Shown here: positions 24,402 through 32,113 of the stretch, one piece after another
Position numbering within the stretch: the stretch's first letter is position 1
How the letters are laid out: every line of letters starts with the position of its first letter
From: Rugosimonospora africana
GTDB taxonomy: Bacteria > Actinomycetota > Actinomycetes > Mycobacteriales > Micromonosporaceae
Reading direction: 5' to 3'
DNA length: 64,000 nt
Assembly: GCF_016862975.1 (NCBI RefSeq)
Contig: NZ_BONZ01000039.1
Location: 172,853 to 236,852, forward strand
The notes under the pieces: generated by a model
What the model saw: the letters and a program-made list of their open reading frames with translations, nothing else
Database searches by the model: none
What the model was told of the DNA's origin: nothing
Position numbers and translations under genes: made by a program

Positions 24402-25670
24402 TTAGTCCTCGTGGCTTTCGGACAGCAACTGGTAGGCGCGGTAGGCTAAGTGCCGCTGCCGGTCGCTGAGCACCTGCAGGTCGAGGCAGACGGCCTCGGC
24501 GGCGGTGATCACCAAGGCGTCGAGTTCGTCGGCGGTGAACGCGGCGGCGATGCCGTGCAGCACCACGCCGACGGGTCGAATGCCGCCGCCCGTCCCTGTA
24601 TCAGGGACCGTGGCCAGCACGCGGGCCAGCCGGTCCGCGAGCATCCGGTACCGGTCGCGTTCGGCGCGCAGCCGGGCGGCGAGGGCACGCCAGCCGGCCG
24701 GGGTCGGTCGGATGTTCATCCGCCCCGGGTCGGTGGCCTCTAAAGCCGCGGCCGGAGTGGGCTCGTCGGCGGCGAGCTGCGCCTCGGTAGCGCGCTGGTC
24801 CCACCTGTTGCGAGTCTGGCTGATCGCCTCGTGCAGCAGGTGGAGTTCGTCGATGGTGACCAGGACCGGGATCAGGTCGCCCGGTCCGGTCGGGGTCCAG
24901 GCGACGTCGGTGTCGCGGGTGGGGTTGAGGTCGCGGCGACGGATCTGGGGGCGGGTGCCGTCCTGGGTGGGTGCGCCGTCGCGGTCGGGGTCGTAGACCA
25001 GAACCTTGTTGCCGCCAGCCTCTTTCGCTGCATACATGGCGGCGTCAGCGCAGCCGAGCGCATGCCACGCGCTGCCGCTGGCGTTGCTGGAGGCGATGCC
25101 GATGCTGGCACGCGGCTGGATACGAGCACCGGCGATGGTGGCGGGCCCGGCCAGGGCGGCGCCGAGCGCCGTGGCCAGCGCGGCGGCGTCGGTGTCCGGG
25201 GCGACGAGGGCGAACTCGTCGCCGCCCATCCGGCCCAGGGTGGCCGTCTGCGGGACGGCGGCGGCCAGGCGACGGGCGACCTCGGTCAGGTACTGGTCGC
25301 CGCCGGCGTGGCCGAGATTCGCGTTGACCGCGTGGAGCCCGTCGACGTCGGCGAGCGCCACGGTGATCGGAGTGCCGGCGCGGGTAGCGTCGTGCAGCAG
25401 TTGGTCGATGACATCGCGGGTGGGCAGGCCGGTCAACGGGTCGCGGCGCGCCTCGCGTACCGCTTCCTCGACGGTGTGGTGGTGATGCCGCTGCGTTTGG
25501 TACGCGTGGACCAGCAACAGGGCCAGTCCGGACATGACGCCGGGCCGGCTGTCGACGAGGATCCAGCCCAGGGTGTAGGCGCCGATGAGCACGGCGCTCA
25601 CCAGGAGGTGCCGCGTTGACCAGGGCGCCGGCGATCCGGGATTGGCCGATGGGCGGTTTCGGGTTGACAC
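24402..25670 (-). CDS. Diguanylate cyclase-like GGDEF protein
   Basis: 422 residues, GTG start with AAAGGAGC upstream. Residues 20-55 form a short hydrophobic N-terminus (LLVSAVLIGAYTLGWILV and MSGLALLLVHAY). The GGDEF domain spans about 75-235: RRDPLTGLPTRDVIDQLL, the metal site in VALADVDGLHAVNANLGH, and an intact MGGDEFALV at 148-156. The domain should make c-di-GMP from two GTP. No RxxD inhibitory site precedes GGDEF. The C-terminal 190 residues are helical and unassigned (RALAARLRAERDRYRMLADR). Some ICEs, such as SXT relatives, also encode cyclases; the role here is inferred to be host-behaviour control. Confidence 0.85.
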   Translation of the reverse strand: MSTRNRPSANPGSPAPWSTRHLLVSAVLIGAYTLGWILVDSRPGVMSGLALLLVHAYQTQRHHHHTVEEAVREARRDPLTGLPTRDVIDQLLHDATRAGTPITVALADVDGLHAVNANLGHAGGDQYLTEVARRLAAAVPQTATLGRMGGDEFALVAPDTDAAALATALGAALAGPATIAGARIQPRASIGIASSNASGSAWHALGCADAAMYAAKEAGGNKVLVYDPDRDGAPTQDGTRPQIRRRDLNPTRDTDVAWTPTGPGDLIPVLVTIDELHLLHEAISQTRNRWDQRATEAQLAADEPTPAAALEATDPGRMNIRPTPAGWRALAARLRAERDRYRMLADRLARVLATVPDTGTGGGIRPVGVVLHGIAAAFTADELDALVITAAEAVCLDLQVLSDRQRHLAYRAYQLLSESHED

Positions 25671-25700
25671 TAGACGGTGCTCCTTTCACTTCGGGGAGCG

Positions 25701-25747
25701 CCGGAGACAGGCCGCGTGCTGGGTAAGCTGGAGCGGCCTGTCTCCGG
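25701..25747 (-). repeat. Perfect 15-bp inverted repeat
   Basis: CCGGAGACAGGCCGC (25701-25715) pairs with GCGGCCTGTCTCCGG (25733-25747) across a 17-bp loop. It lies between the 90-aa gene and the GGDEF start; terminator or leader element. Confidence 0.6.
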
Positions 25748-25845
25748 GCCAAACAAACGAAGACGACCGCCGGGCGTGGGCCGGGCGGTCGCGGTGTTCC
25801 TGAGGCATGTGGTCGTAGACCACGCAGGTTGCGGTGATGGACCAA

Positions 25846-26118
25846 TCAGTCCCAGAGGGGAAGGTCGTCGTCGACGTCCGCGTCCGTGTCGATCAGGATG
25901 TAGTCGCAGTCCAGGTCACGGGCGTAGCGCAGCACGCCGAGGATGTCCTCGGGCAGACGCGACGCGGCCCTGCCCTGCGGTAGCGGGTTCGGGACGGCGA
26001 CCAGCGTGCCGAACGCCGTGTACGCGGCGTGCAGGGTGGGGACATCCGGCAGGGTGTCGGCCACCTGCGGGCGCAGGTGGCGGGGTGACAGTTCCAGGAG
26101 GTTGCGAATGCGCGCCAT
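25846..26118 (-). CDS. Small protein sharing a domain with the 22884 gene product
   Basis: 90 residues, ATG preceded by GAAAGAG. It corresponds to the C-terminal third of the 247-residue protein at 22884, including MARIRNLLELSPRHLRPQV and the end LRYARDLDCDYILIDTDADV. It ends in an acidic DDDLPLWD. It is either a stand-alone version of the domain or a truncated duplicate. The conserved Cys-Asp (LDCDY) in both is worth noting. Function unknown. Confidence 0.6.
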   Translation of the reverse strand: MARIRNLLELSPRHLRPQVADTLPDVPTLHAAYTAFGTLVAVPNPLPQGRAASRLPEDILGVLRYARDLDCDYILIDTDADVDDDLPLWD

Positions 26119-26291
26119 CGGAGACTCTTTCAGCCGTGGGGGTGAGCAGTGGGAGGACCCGTTCCGGGGGGGGTGTCCTGTCCCAATCGGGTTGGGGGCG
26201 GGCCGGGTGGTGGTCAGTCAGGAAGCGGCTGATATGGCCGCGGGGAATGGGTGACGTCGAGTCGGGCCGGCGTCGTTACGTGGCGGAAGGG

Positions 26292-27059
26292 TCAGTGCGG
26301 CAGGCCCGCGGTCGGTGTCCAGCACAGGCATGCCTCGGCGGGCTGCCCGCAGTCGGTGCAGCAGCCGCAGATCGGGCAGTGCAGGTCGCTGACGTAGACC
26401 TGGGCCCAGCAGTGCCGGCAGCGGGTGGAGTCTTCCCAGTCCGCGCCGGTCCACAGCGGGTCACCCCACCCGTCGTCGGCCGGGGTGCTGTAGCCGCGGT
26501 CGGGCAGGTAATCGGCGTTGGAGTACCAGATGCCGCCGTCCCAGACACCGGCGTTTTCGTTGAGGATGTAGGCCCGCTGCCGGTAGTGACGATCCACGGT
26601 CAGCAGCACCATTTTGTTGTCTGGCCCCATCCACCGCTGCAATGCCAGGCGGTGCCGGGCAAGTCGCAGCGACCCGAACCGAGGCAGGAAGTCCTCGCAG
26701 GTGATCCGGGTGTCCGAGCGTCGATCGCCCTGGTCGGGCTGAACCTCCCACGGCAGGATTCCGTTGTGTGCTAGGACGGTGCGCTGGTCGCCGCTGACGG
26801 CGAATGGGTGGCAGTTGTCAAGGGTTCGGTCGCCGTGGGTAGCGAACCGGGAGTGGAACAGCGCCGGCACCTGCGGGTGCGCTCGGCGCGCCTGCGCGAA
26901 CTGCTCGATGAGCACGTCGGCGTGGAGGTCGCGCTGCACGAGGATGCCCCGGTCGGTGACGATGGCGAAGCCATGGCCGTGGTTGTTGCACGACGCCCCG
27001 TTGTGCAACGCGTCCAGGTCGGGGGCCACCCCGGCGGGTAGGAAGGTCAGCAGGCACAT
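26292..27059 (-). CDS. Class II glutamine amidotransferase-like protein with C-terminal zinc ribbon
   Basis: 255 residues beginning MCLLTFLPAGVAPDLDALHN. Cys2 becomes the N-terminal nucleophile of class II (Ntn) glutaminases after Met removal. Further signature residues are visible: FHSRFATHGD (about 69-77, glutamine-binding Arg and Gly) and VLAHNGILPW (about 95-104, oxyanion Asn-Gly). After about residue 210 a ribbon with CRHC, CPIC, CCTDC and CLC follows. The enzyme should release ammonia from glutamine. Its start lies inside the last codons of the amidoligase gene (13-bp overlap), so they are coupled. The pair is expected to work as ammonia donor and ligase. Confidence 0.8.
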   Translation of the reverse strand: MCLLTFLPAGVAPDLDALHNGASCNNHGHGFAIVTDRGILVQRDLHADVLIEQFAQARRAHPQVPALFHSRFATHGDRTLDNCHPFAVSGDQRTVLAHNGILPWEVQPDQGDRRSDTRITCEDFLPRFGSLRLARHRLALQRWMGPDNKMVLLTVDRHYRQRAYILNENAGVWDGGIWYSNADYLPDRGYSTPADDGWGDPLWTGADWEDSTRCRHCWAQVYVSDLHCPICGCCTDCGQPAEACLCWTPTAGLPH

Positions 27060-28135
27060 GCCAGGACCTCCATCTGCGCGCGCAGCACCGCGTACTGCGG
27101 TTGGGTATCGACCCAGTCGGCGAACGCCGCCCAGGTCCAGCCGCCGTGAGCGATCACCGGCACGGTCAAGTGCCGCGTGTATTCCACCGATGCCGCGGCG
27201 AGGCCGAGCGCCGCCGCAACCTCATCCGCGTGCAGGGAACTGGCGAACACCCGCAGCTCGAACGTGGCCTCGTTGCCGGTGTTGATGGCGGTGTAGCGGT
27301 TCCCGGCGGCGCCTTTGGCGTAGTGTTTGACCGCGCGGCGGTCCTCGTCGGTGAACGCCGCCCATTGCTGGGATTCCCGTCGAGCGAGGCGGGTGACTTG
27401 GCTACGGTTGCGGTAGACGAACTTCATCCACCGGTAGGTGTGCGACGGACAGTCGAACCCGTCTCGGGAGACGTGCACATGTAACCCGGTGCGCGCGGAC
27501 GTATAGCAGCCGATGTCGCGCAGCTCATCCAGCATCGGCCAGGGGAAGTTGGCCATAGCCCACGTGTAGGACATCGGGTGGGTCACGATCTCGAACCCGT
27601 CGCCGATGGAGCCGTCCTCCTTCAAGTACCCCAGCGTTCCGAGGTGTTCGAGGGCGGTGTCGGCGCAGTCGTCGAGGTCCCGGTGCTCGGAGGTGTGGAT
27701 TTCCAGTTCCATTCCCAGGAATAGCGGCCCGGTGCCGTGGAAGACCGGCCAGGGCTTGTAGTCGTACTCGTGGATCAGGTCGCCCAGGCGGTCGGCGCGG
27801 CAGTCCTCGCAGTCGCATTCGGACTGGCAACCGTTGGCGCAGTGACCGTCGTCGTCGCTGTTGAACTCGTCGCACTCGGCGCACTGCCAGTAGTGCCGAC
27901 CGCGGCACAGCCGGCACACGTCGTCACCGCGAGCCGTGGTCGTGATCTCGTCCGGGTGAGTGGGCCGGTCGCAGTGGTCGCAGTCGATGCAGCGGTCGCA
28001 CCCGTCGCCGATGGGGTACCACGCGTCGCAGCCGGTGCACTGGCTGTGGGTGAGCGCGACGCAGTCGCCGCAGCGCAGAACACCGTCCTGGGTGGTGGTG
28101 TCGCGCGGGCAGTCGACGCAGTCGATGGTGGACAT
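27047..28135 (-). CDS. Cys-rich amidoligase-type protein
   Basis: 362 residues from the ATG at 28135 (MSTIDCVDCPRDTTTQDGVL), with CGGGAGG upstream. Residues 1-115 contain many CxxC pairs (RCGDC, QCTGCD, DRCIDCDHCD, VCRLC, QCAEC), probably several zinc knuckles. From about 135 the amidoligase fold shows GMELEIH (141-147), KEDGSI (172-177), FEIVTHPM (181-188) and GLHVHVS (217-223), matching the glutamine-synthetase-like/ATP-grasp amidoligase family. Such enzymes join an amine to a carboxylate with ATP. The adjacent class II glutaminase fits a known genomic association. The substrate (cell wall, protein or small molecule) is not known. Confidence 0.8.
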   Translation of the reverse strand: MSTIDCVDCPRDTTTQDGVLRCGDCVALTHSQCTGCDAWYPIGDGCDRCIDCDHCDRPTHPDEITTTARGDDVCRLCRGRHYWQCAECDEFNSDDDGHCANGCQSECDCEDCRADRLGDLIHEYDYKPWPVFHGTGPLFLGMELEIHTSEHRDLDDCADTALEHLGTLGYLKEDGSIGDGFEIVTHPMSYTWAMANFPWPMLDELRDIGCYTSARTGLHVHVSRDGFDCPSHTYRWMKFVYRNRSQVTRLARRESQQWAAFTDEDRRAVKHYAKGAAGNRYTAINTGNEATFELRVFASSLHADEVAAALGLAAASVEYTRHLTVPVIAHGGWTWAAFADWVDTQPQYAVLRAQMEVLACAC

Positions 28136-28374
28136 GGGTGGCGAACCTCCCGAGGGTCGGGGTGTTCGACAGCACGGGACGGCGCCGCCCCCAAGCCTCA
28201 TGCGCCGCGTGCGTCGAACGTGAAGGCGATGAGGTGGGGGGCGAAACAGGTCCGGTCCCGACCGTCAGGCGGTCGGCGACGAACCTGAGCACCGGGAAGG
28301 AATGCCCTCGGCCGGTGGTGGTGCGTGCGCCTCGGCACGAGACCGGGCGGGTGGTGCGGTAGGTCGTGTGACGC

Positions 28375-29175
28375 TCAGCGGTGGCAGGACACGGCCACCA
28401 GCACCGTTCGGGGGTCGATCGTGGCCAGGTAGGTCTGTGCCTGCTGGTGGTAGGCGATCCGCTCGGGCAGGGACTGCTCGACCAGCACGTCCGTCCAGGA
28501 CGGCACGATCAGGTCACCGCCCAGGGTGAGCAGACCCCCGCCGTAGGTCACCACCCCGGCGACGTAATCGGCGTAGGTAGCCGCACCGGTCTGTAGGGCA
28601 GACAGCCCAGGACCGTAGCTGTTCCCGCCGAACTGGTCAGTCGGGGCGGTGGTCGCGTCGTGCCGCAGCATGGCCGCGGTGCGGGGTTGGGCGGCGAACT
28701 CGGCCAGCGCCCGATGCAGCGGATACCCGTCGGGGTCGGCGTGGTGACGGTCGAGGAAGCACCACCACGGTTCGGCAGGACCGGTGCCCTCGACCGAGCG
28801 AGACCATTTCTCGTGATCGTCCGCCGCGACGCGTACTACCCGCTGGGCGGTGGTCCGCAGATCGAGGAGTCCGACGGGGCCGCCGGCGCAGGATACTGGT
28901 TCGCGGCGGTCCGGGTTGGACGGCAAGCCGACCAGCAACGTCTGCTCAATACGGTTCGGGGTGGCCCAGACCGGGAAGTGCGCGCCGTCCAGAGCGGCGG
29001 TTGCCGTCCTGACGGTGCCGGACAGCCGGGCGCGTACCTCGGGCCCGATGGTGGTGACGGTCCGAGCGTCCGGTGGCAGGCAGACCAACAGCGTGGTCGG
29101 GCACGGCTGGTCCCACTGTTGCCGGCGGGCGCGCTCGATGAGCGCCCCGGTGTACAAGGTCTCCAGCACAGGCAA
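28375..29175 (-). CDS. Unknown protein, paralogue of the 29979 gene product
   Basis: 266 residues; it begins with TTG (MPVLETLYTGALIERA) with GGAGAAAACC upstream, or GTG at 29169. No family recognised. It shares with the 29979 protein the block PWWCFLDRHHADPDGYPLHR against PFWHFVDRHRADEGRYPLTR, a following LSALQTGAATYADYVA against LEALQAGLTTYVTIAQ, and the ending VLVAVSCHR against AAIAVACHP. Conserved His, Asp and the final Cys-His suggest a metal or catalytic site, unproven. Confidence 0.65.
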   Translation of the reverse strand: MPVLETLYTGALIERARRQQWDQPCPTTLLVCLPPDARTVTTIGPEVRARLSGTVRTATAALDGAHFPVWATPNRIEQTLLVGLPSNPDRREPVSCAGGPVGLLDLRTTAQRVVRVAADDHEKWSRSVEGTGPAEPWWCFLDRHHADPDGYPLHRALAEFAAQPRTAAMLRHDATTAPTDQFGGNSYGPGLSALQTGAATYADYVAGVVTYGGGLLTLGGDLIVPSWTDVLVEQSLPERIAYHQQAQTYLATIDPRTVLVAVSCHR

Positions 29176-29299
29176 GGTTTTCTCCGTTCAGTCGGTAGGG
29201 AATGCGACCAAATTGATTCGGCGGCTGCCCCGAAAGGCGACAGAGTCGGCAGCCGTTGCTGGCGTGCGAGCTTTCAGAGACTCGGCGGAAGCGCCGCTA

Positions 29300-29935
29300 T
29301 CAAGCCCTTCGCGGCGCGGGCCGTACGCCGTGCCGCGGGTGGCGTCGGTAGGCCGCGGACAATCGCCGTTCGTGGTCGTCAGCACGGGACAGGTACCGGC
29401 GCACTGGGGCCGGGGTCGCCACCCAGACACCGCCGATGTTGCTGGCCCACGGCAGGATGTCGATCTCGTTAGGGGCAATCGGGTCCCGCCACCGCAGCCG
29501 GGCGGCCAGGAAGTCGGGGACGAGGGGAATCATCCAGTCGTCGGGCGCGGTGAGCTGCCAGTACCGGGTGAGACTGGCCTCAACGTCGTCGGTGTTGGTG
29601 CCCAACGAGCGCAGCAGCACCAACGCGTGTCGGCGTCGGATGTCGGCGAGCAGGCGCCGCTGCCGACGGACCGAGCTATGGTCCAGGTTGCCGGCAAGCG
29701 GCACCCACCCAGTCGTGCGAGCAAACGCGCGCCGGTCGACCATGCCTGCCAGCTGGTAGCGGCAGAGCGCCACCAGCCGGCGCAACAACGCGCCGCGGTG
29801 GGCATGGCGTTGACTCCACTCGTAGCGGGCCCCCCACGCGGTATCCGAGGCGGTTTGGACGGTAAGCCACCAGACGGTGACGGCGGCCCGGGCAGTCCGG
29901 GCGGCGGCCCGTGTGGTGGACGGTGAGTTGAGCAC
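29300..29935 (-). CDS. Basic protein of unknown function
   Basis: 211 residues from the GTG at 29935, chosen for the strong GAGGAGAAGATCC before it; the longer frame overlaps the next gene. Highly Arg-rich (RHAHRGALLRRLVALCRYQL, RRQRRLLADIRRRHALVLLR), helical, with an aromatic middle (RYWQLTAPDDWMIPLVPDFL). The charge suggests nucleic-acid binding. It lies between two paralogous genes, giving an A-B-A' order. No family recognised. Confidence 0.55.
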   Translation of the reverse strand: MLNSPSTTRAAARTARAAVTVWWLTVQTASDTAWGARYEWSQRHAHRGALLRRLVALCRYQLAGMVDRRAFARTTGWVPLAGNLDHSSVRRQRRLLADIRRRHALVLLRSLGTNTDDVEASLTRYWQLTAPDDWMIPLVPDFLAARLRWRDPIAPNEIDILPWASNIGGVWVATPAPVRRYLSRADDHERRLSAAYRRHPRHGVRPAPRRA

Positions 29936-29978
29936 GGATCTTCTCCTCACTCGTTCGATGCGGCGATTGGGGTTAGGA

Positions 29979-30692
29979 CTAAGGGATCGGCTGCGGGTGG
30001 CAGGCAACGGCGATCGCGGCGACAGGGGCGTCGCGGGGCAGTCCGGCCAGGTGGTGGTTGGCGTGGTGCAGGAAGGTCAGCTGGTGGTCCAAACGGCTAC
30101 TGACCGGGGTGAAGAAGTCCCCCTCGGCGGTGGCCATCCCGTCGGCGACGACGGCCGAGAGTTGGGCGATGGTGACGTAGGTGGTCAGGCCGGCCTGGAG
30201 TGCCTCCAACTGGTCGGTGGGAATGCCGCCGCCTTGCGGCAGGGCGTTGAACGCGCGGATCGCGGTGATCCGTGGTTGGCTCAGGTAGTCCTGTTGCGCC
30301 CGGGTCAGCGGGTACCGGCCCTCGTCGGCGCGGTGGCGGTCGACGAAGTGCCAGAACGGCTTGGCGGCCGGGGTGCCGGACACGACGTAGGCCCAGCGGT
30401 GCCAGGTATGCGTTGCGGCGGTGGCCGCGAGACCGCGCATGCGGTCTAGGTCGAGCAGTTCGATCGGGCCGCCCGAGGTGTGGCCGCGCCAGCGGTCGAT
30501 GAGCCGACGGGTGCGGCGGGTGCTGGTCGCGAAGTACGGGACCGGGCCTCGCGGGGTGTAGCCGCCGGTGGTCAGGCGCGCGTGGGCGAGCGCGGGCAGC
30601 AACGGTGGGGCGATGGTGTTCGGCAGGCAGATGATGAAGGTGTGCAGGTTGTCGGCGGAGCGTGACGGGTTGGGCAGTGCGGTGCTCGACAT
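29979..30692 (-). CDS. Unknown protein, paralogue of the 28375 gene product
   Basis: 237 residues from the ATG at 30692 (MSSTALPNPSRSADNLHTFI), preceded by GAGGAGGACGTCG. The protein shares its central block PFWHFVDRHRADEGRYPLTR and C-terminal AIAVACHP with the 28375 gene product, about one gene away. The earlier N-terminus differs (NLHTFIICLPNTIAPPLLPA, GGPIELLDLDRMRGLAATAA). Soluble; no known family. The duplicated pair flanking a basic protein looks like a conserved ICE cassette. Confidence 0.65.
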   Translation of the reverse strand: MSSTALPNPSRSADNLHTFIICLPNTIAPPLLPALAHARLTTGGYTPRGPVPYFATSTRRTRRLIDRWRGHTSGGPIELLDLDRMRGLAATAATHTWHRWAYVVSGTPAAKPFWHFVDRHRADEGRYPLTRAQQDYLSQPRITAIRAFNALPQGGGIPTDQLEALQAGLTTYVTIAQLSAVVADGMATAEGDFFTPVSSRLDHQLTFLHHANHHLAGLPRDAPVAAIAVACHPQPIP

Positions 30693-30771
30693 CGACGTCC
30701 TCCTCGTGTGAGCGCGTGCGGGCACGCGAAACAGGCCCCGGTAGGGGTGTGGCGTTTGGGGTTTGCAGTGG

Positions 30772-31235
30772 CCCAGTTGGGTCGAGATGCCGGTTCAACT
30801 GACGGCACAGAGACCTCGAAAGGTCCGCGGCGCAGCAGGAACGGCGCGGGCGAAGTCACGCGTGGGCCGGAGTGAATCAGGTGGTACAGGGTTGAGCGGT
30901 TGAGCGGTTGTGCGGAGGTGGTGCCAGGTTTGGTGCGGGGTGGGCGCTGGGGCGGGGTGAGAGGGTCGCGGCCGACCGGCCTGGGGTGGCGGGTGGGTGG
31001 GTGCGTCTCGTGCCTCGGGGCAGGGCCCGGCGTGGTGCGATTGGTGGTGTGTATGGAATGTGAGGCTCGACCGTAACCCGGGCACCCAACTGGCCCCCGC
31101 TTTCACGTGAGGCCGCGGATCGGGGCCGTGAGCTGGGCAGTTGGGTTGTTCAGCGGCCCCAGTTGAGTTGGTCCGGATGGCGGCCGGTTGGGTGAGTTGG
31201 GCCAGTTGGGTACCCAACTGGCCCAACTGAGGGCC
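30772..31235. repeat. AGTTGGG site cluster with a 34-bp perfect palindrome
   Basis: This 547-bp gene gap holds at least seven copies of the half-site AGTTGGG or its complement: near 30774, 31085, 31139, 31161, 31186, 31195, 31204 and 31222. The core 31195-31228 is AGTTGGGCCAGTTGGGT followed by its exact complement. Half-sites within it repeat every 9 bp. Similar sites occur at 44.0, 45.1-45.3 and 46.6-46.8 kb. No coding frame in the gap is convincing. A sequence-specific DNA-binding protein is implied. Confidence 0.8.
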
Positions 31236-31239
31236 TGGG

Positions 31240-32007
31240 TCAGGCCGCGGGGCGGCCGTCGCCCGGCCTGCCCTGGCGGGCCGCGCGGGCGGCGGTGTCC
31301 GCGGCCTGCCAGTGGCTGAACCGGCGGCCTGCCTGACGGCGCTGGAACCCCGGGATCCGGTTGGCGGGGATCCCGACCCGCGGTGGGCCGAGCACGGCGA
31401 GCAGGTCAGAGGCGTCCTGCGAGGACCAGCCGGCAGCAGTGATAGCGGCCTCGTCGGGGAACACGTCGGCGACCCGGTCCGTCTTGGGATCCAACGCGGC
31501 GTCCTGGGTGCCGCCGTAGGAGTACACCCAGTGGAAGTTGCCCGGCGGATCAGGCTCGACGATGCGTCGGAACCGGGACACTTCTTTGGTGTAGGCGTAG
31601 AAGAAGGTGGCGGGGCGCGCACGGCAGATGCGCAGCCACGCGGCCAGATACGCGTCGGAGAAGAAGTCACCCGAGTCGTGGATACGGATCCAGCACCCGG
31701 TGAACTTGGCAGCGGTCAGCTCGATGAGCATGGCCGTTTCCCACCCGGGCAGGTCGTCGAGCACGAACATCAGGTTGGCCTGGTGCTTGGCCTTGACCGC
31801 CGGCCACCGGTAGGTGCCGTGGCGGGCGTAGCACACCTGGCGGCAGACTCCGGCCGAGGGGCAGGTGTTGTAGGTGCGCCCGTCGGGCAGGCGGCCGGCC
31901 CACGCGGGCAGCGACCAGTTCCACACGCCGATGGCGCGCAGCTGTCGATTCTGGGTCAGCAGCCGCCTCGGACGACGCGGTTCGGATGAGACGAATGTGG
32001 TGGACAT
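31240..32007 (-). CDS. GP88-like Cys-cluster protein
   Basis: 255 residues from the ATG at 32007 (MSTTFVSSEPRRPRRLLTQN), with CAAGGAGCTC upstream. The region about 35-75 has the GP88 layout: QLRAIGVWNWSLPAWAGRLP then TYNTCPSAGVCRQVCYARHG with Cys residues spaced C-x6-C-x3-C, a probable metal or Fe-S site. Later motifs are IRIHDSGDFFSDAYLAAWLR and FFYAYTKEVSRFRRIV. GP88-like proteins occur in mycobacteriophages and on actinomycete plasmids; the function is not established. It ends 12 bp before the 34-bp palindrome. Confidence 0.7.
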   Translation of the reverse strand: MSTTFVSSEPRRPRRLLTQNRQLRAIGVWNWSLPAWAGRLPDGRTYNTCPSAGVCRQVCYARHGTYRWPAVKAKHQANLMFVLDDLPGWETAMLIELTAAKFTGCWIRIHDSGDFFSDAYLAAWLRICRARPATFFYAYTKEVSRFRRIVEPDPPGNFHWVYSYGGTQDAALDPKTDRVADVFPDEAAITAAGWSSQDASDLLAVLGPPRVGIPANRIPGFQRRQAGRRFSHWQAADTAARAARQGRPGDGRPAA

Positions 32008-32037
32008 GAGCTCCTTGGGGTTGGTGGAGACGACAAA

Positions 32038-32081
32038 GTCCGCCCCAGGCGGTGCCGTCGGTGGCACCGCCCGAGGCGGAC
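32038..32081 (-). promoter_or_regulatory. 19-bp near-perfect hairpin in the leader of the GP88-like gene
   Basis: Left arm 32038-32056 (GTCCGCCCCAGGCGGTGCC) and right arm 32063-32081 pair with two mismatches and a 6-base loop. It lies 31 bp upstream of the GP88-like start and 33 bp after the preceding stop. Confidence 0.6.
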
Positions 32082-32113
32082 AGACAGATGAGTTGTGGCG
32101 CGCTGCGGCGCGG

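Noticed and set aside
30795..31670. A 291-codon minus-strand frame covering the AGTTGGG cluster.
   Set aside because: It is an off-frame shadow of the GP88-like gene extended through repeats; composition is Pro/Thr/Arg/His-rich.
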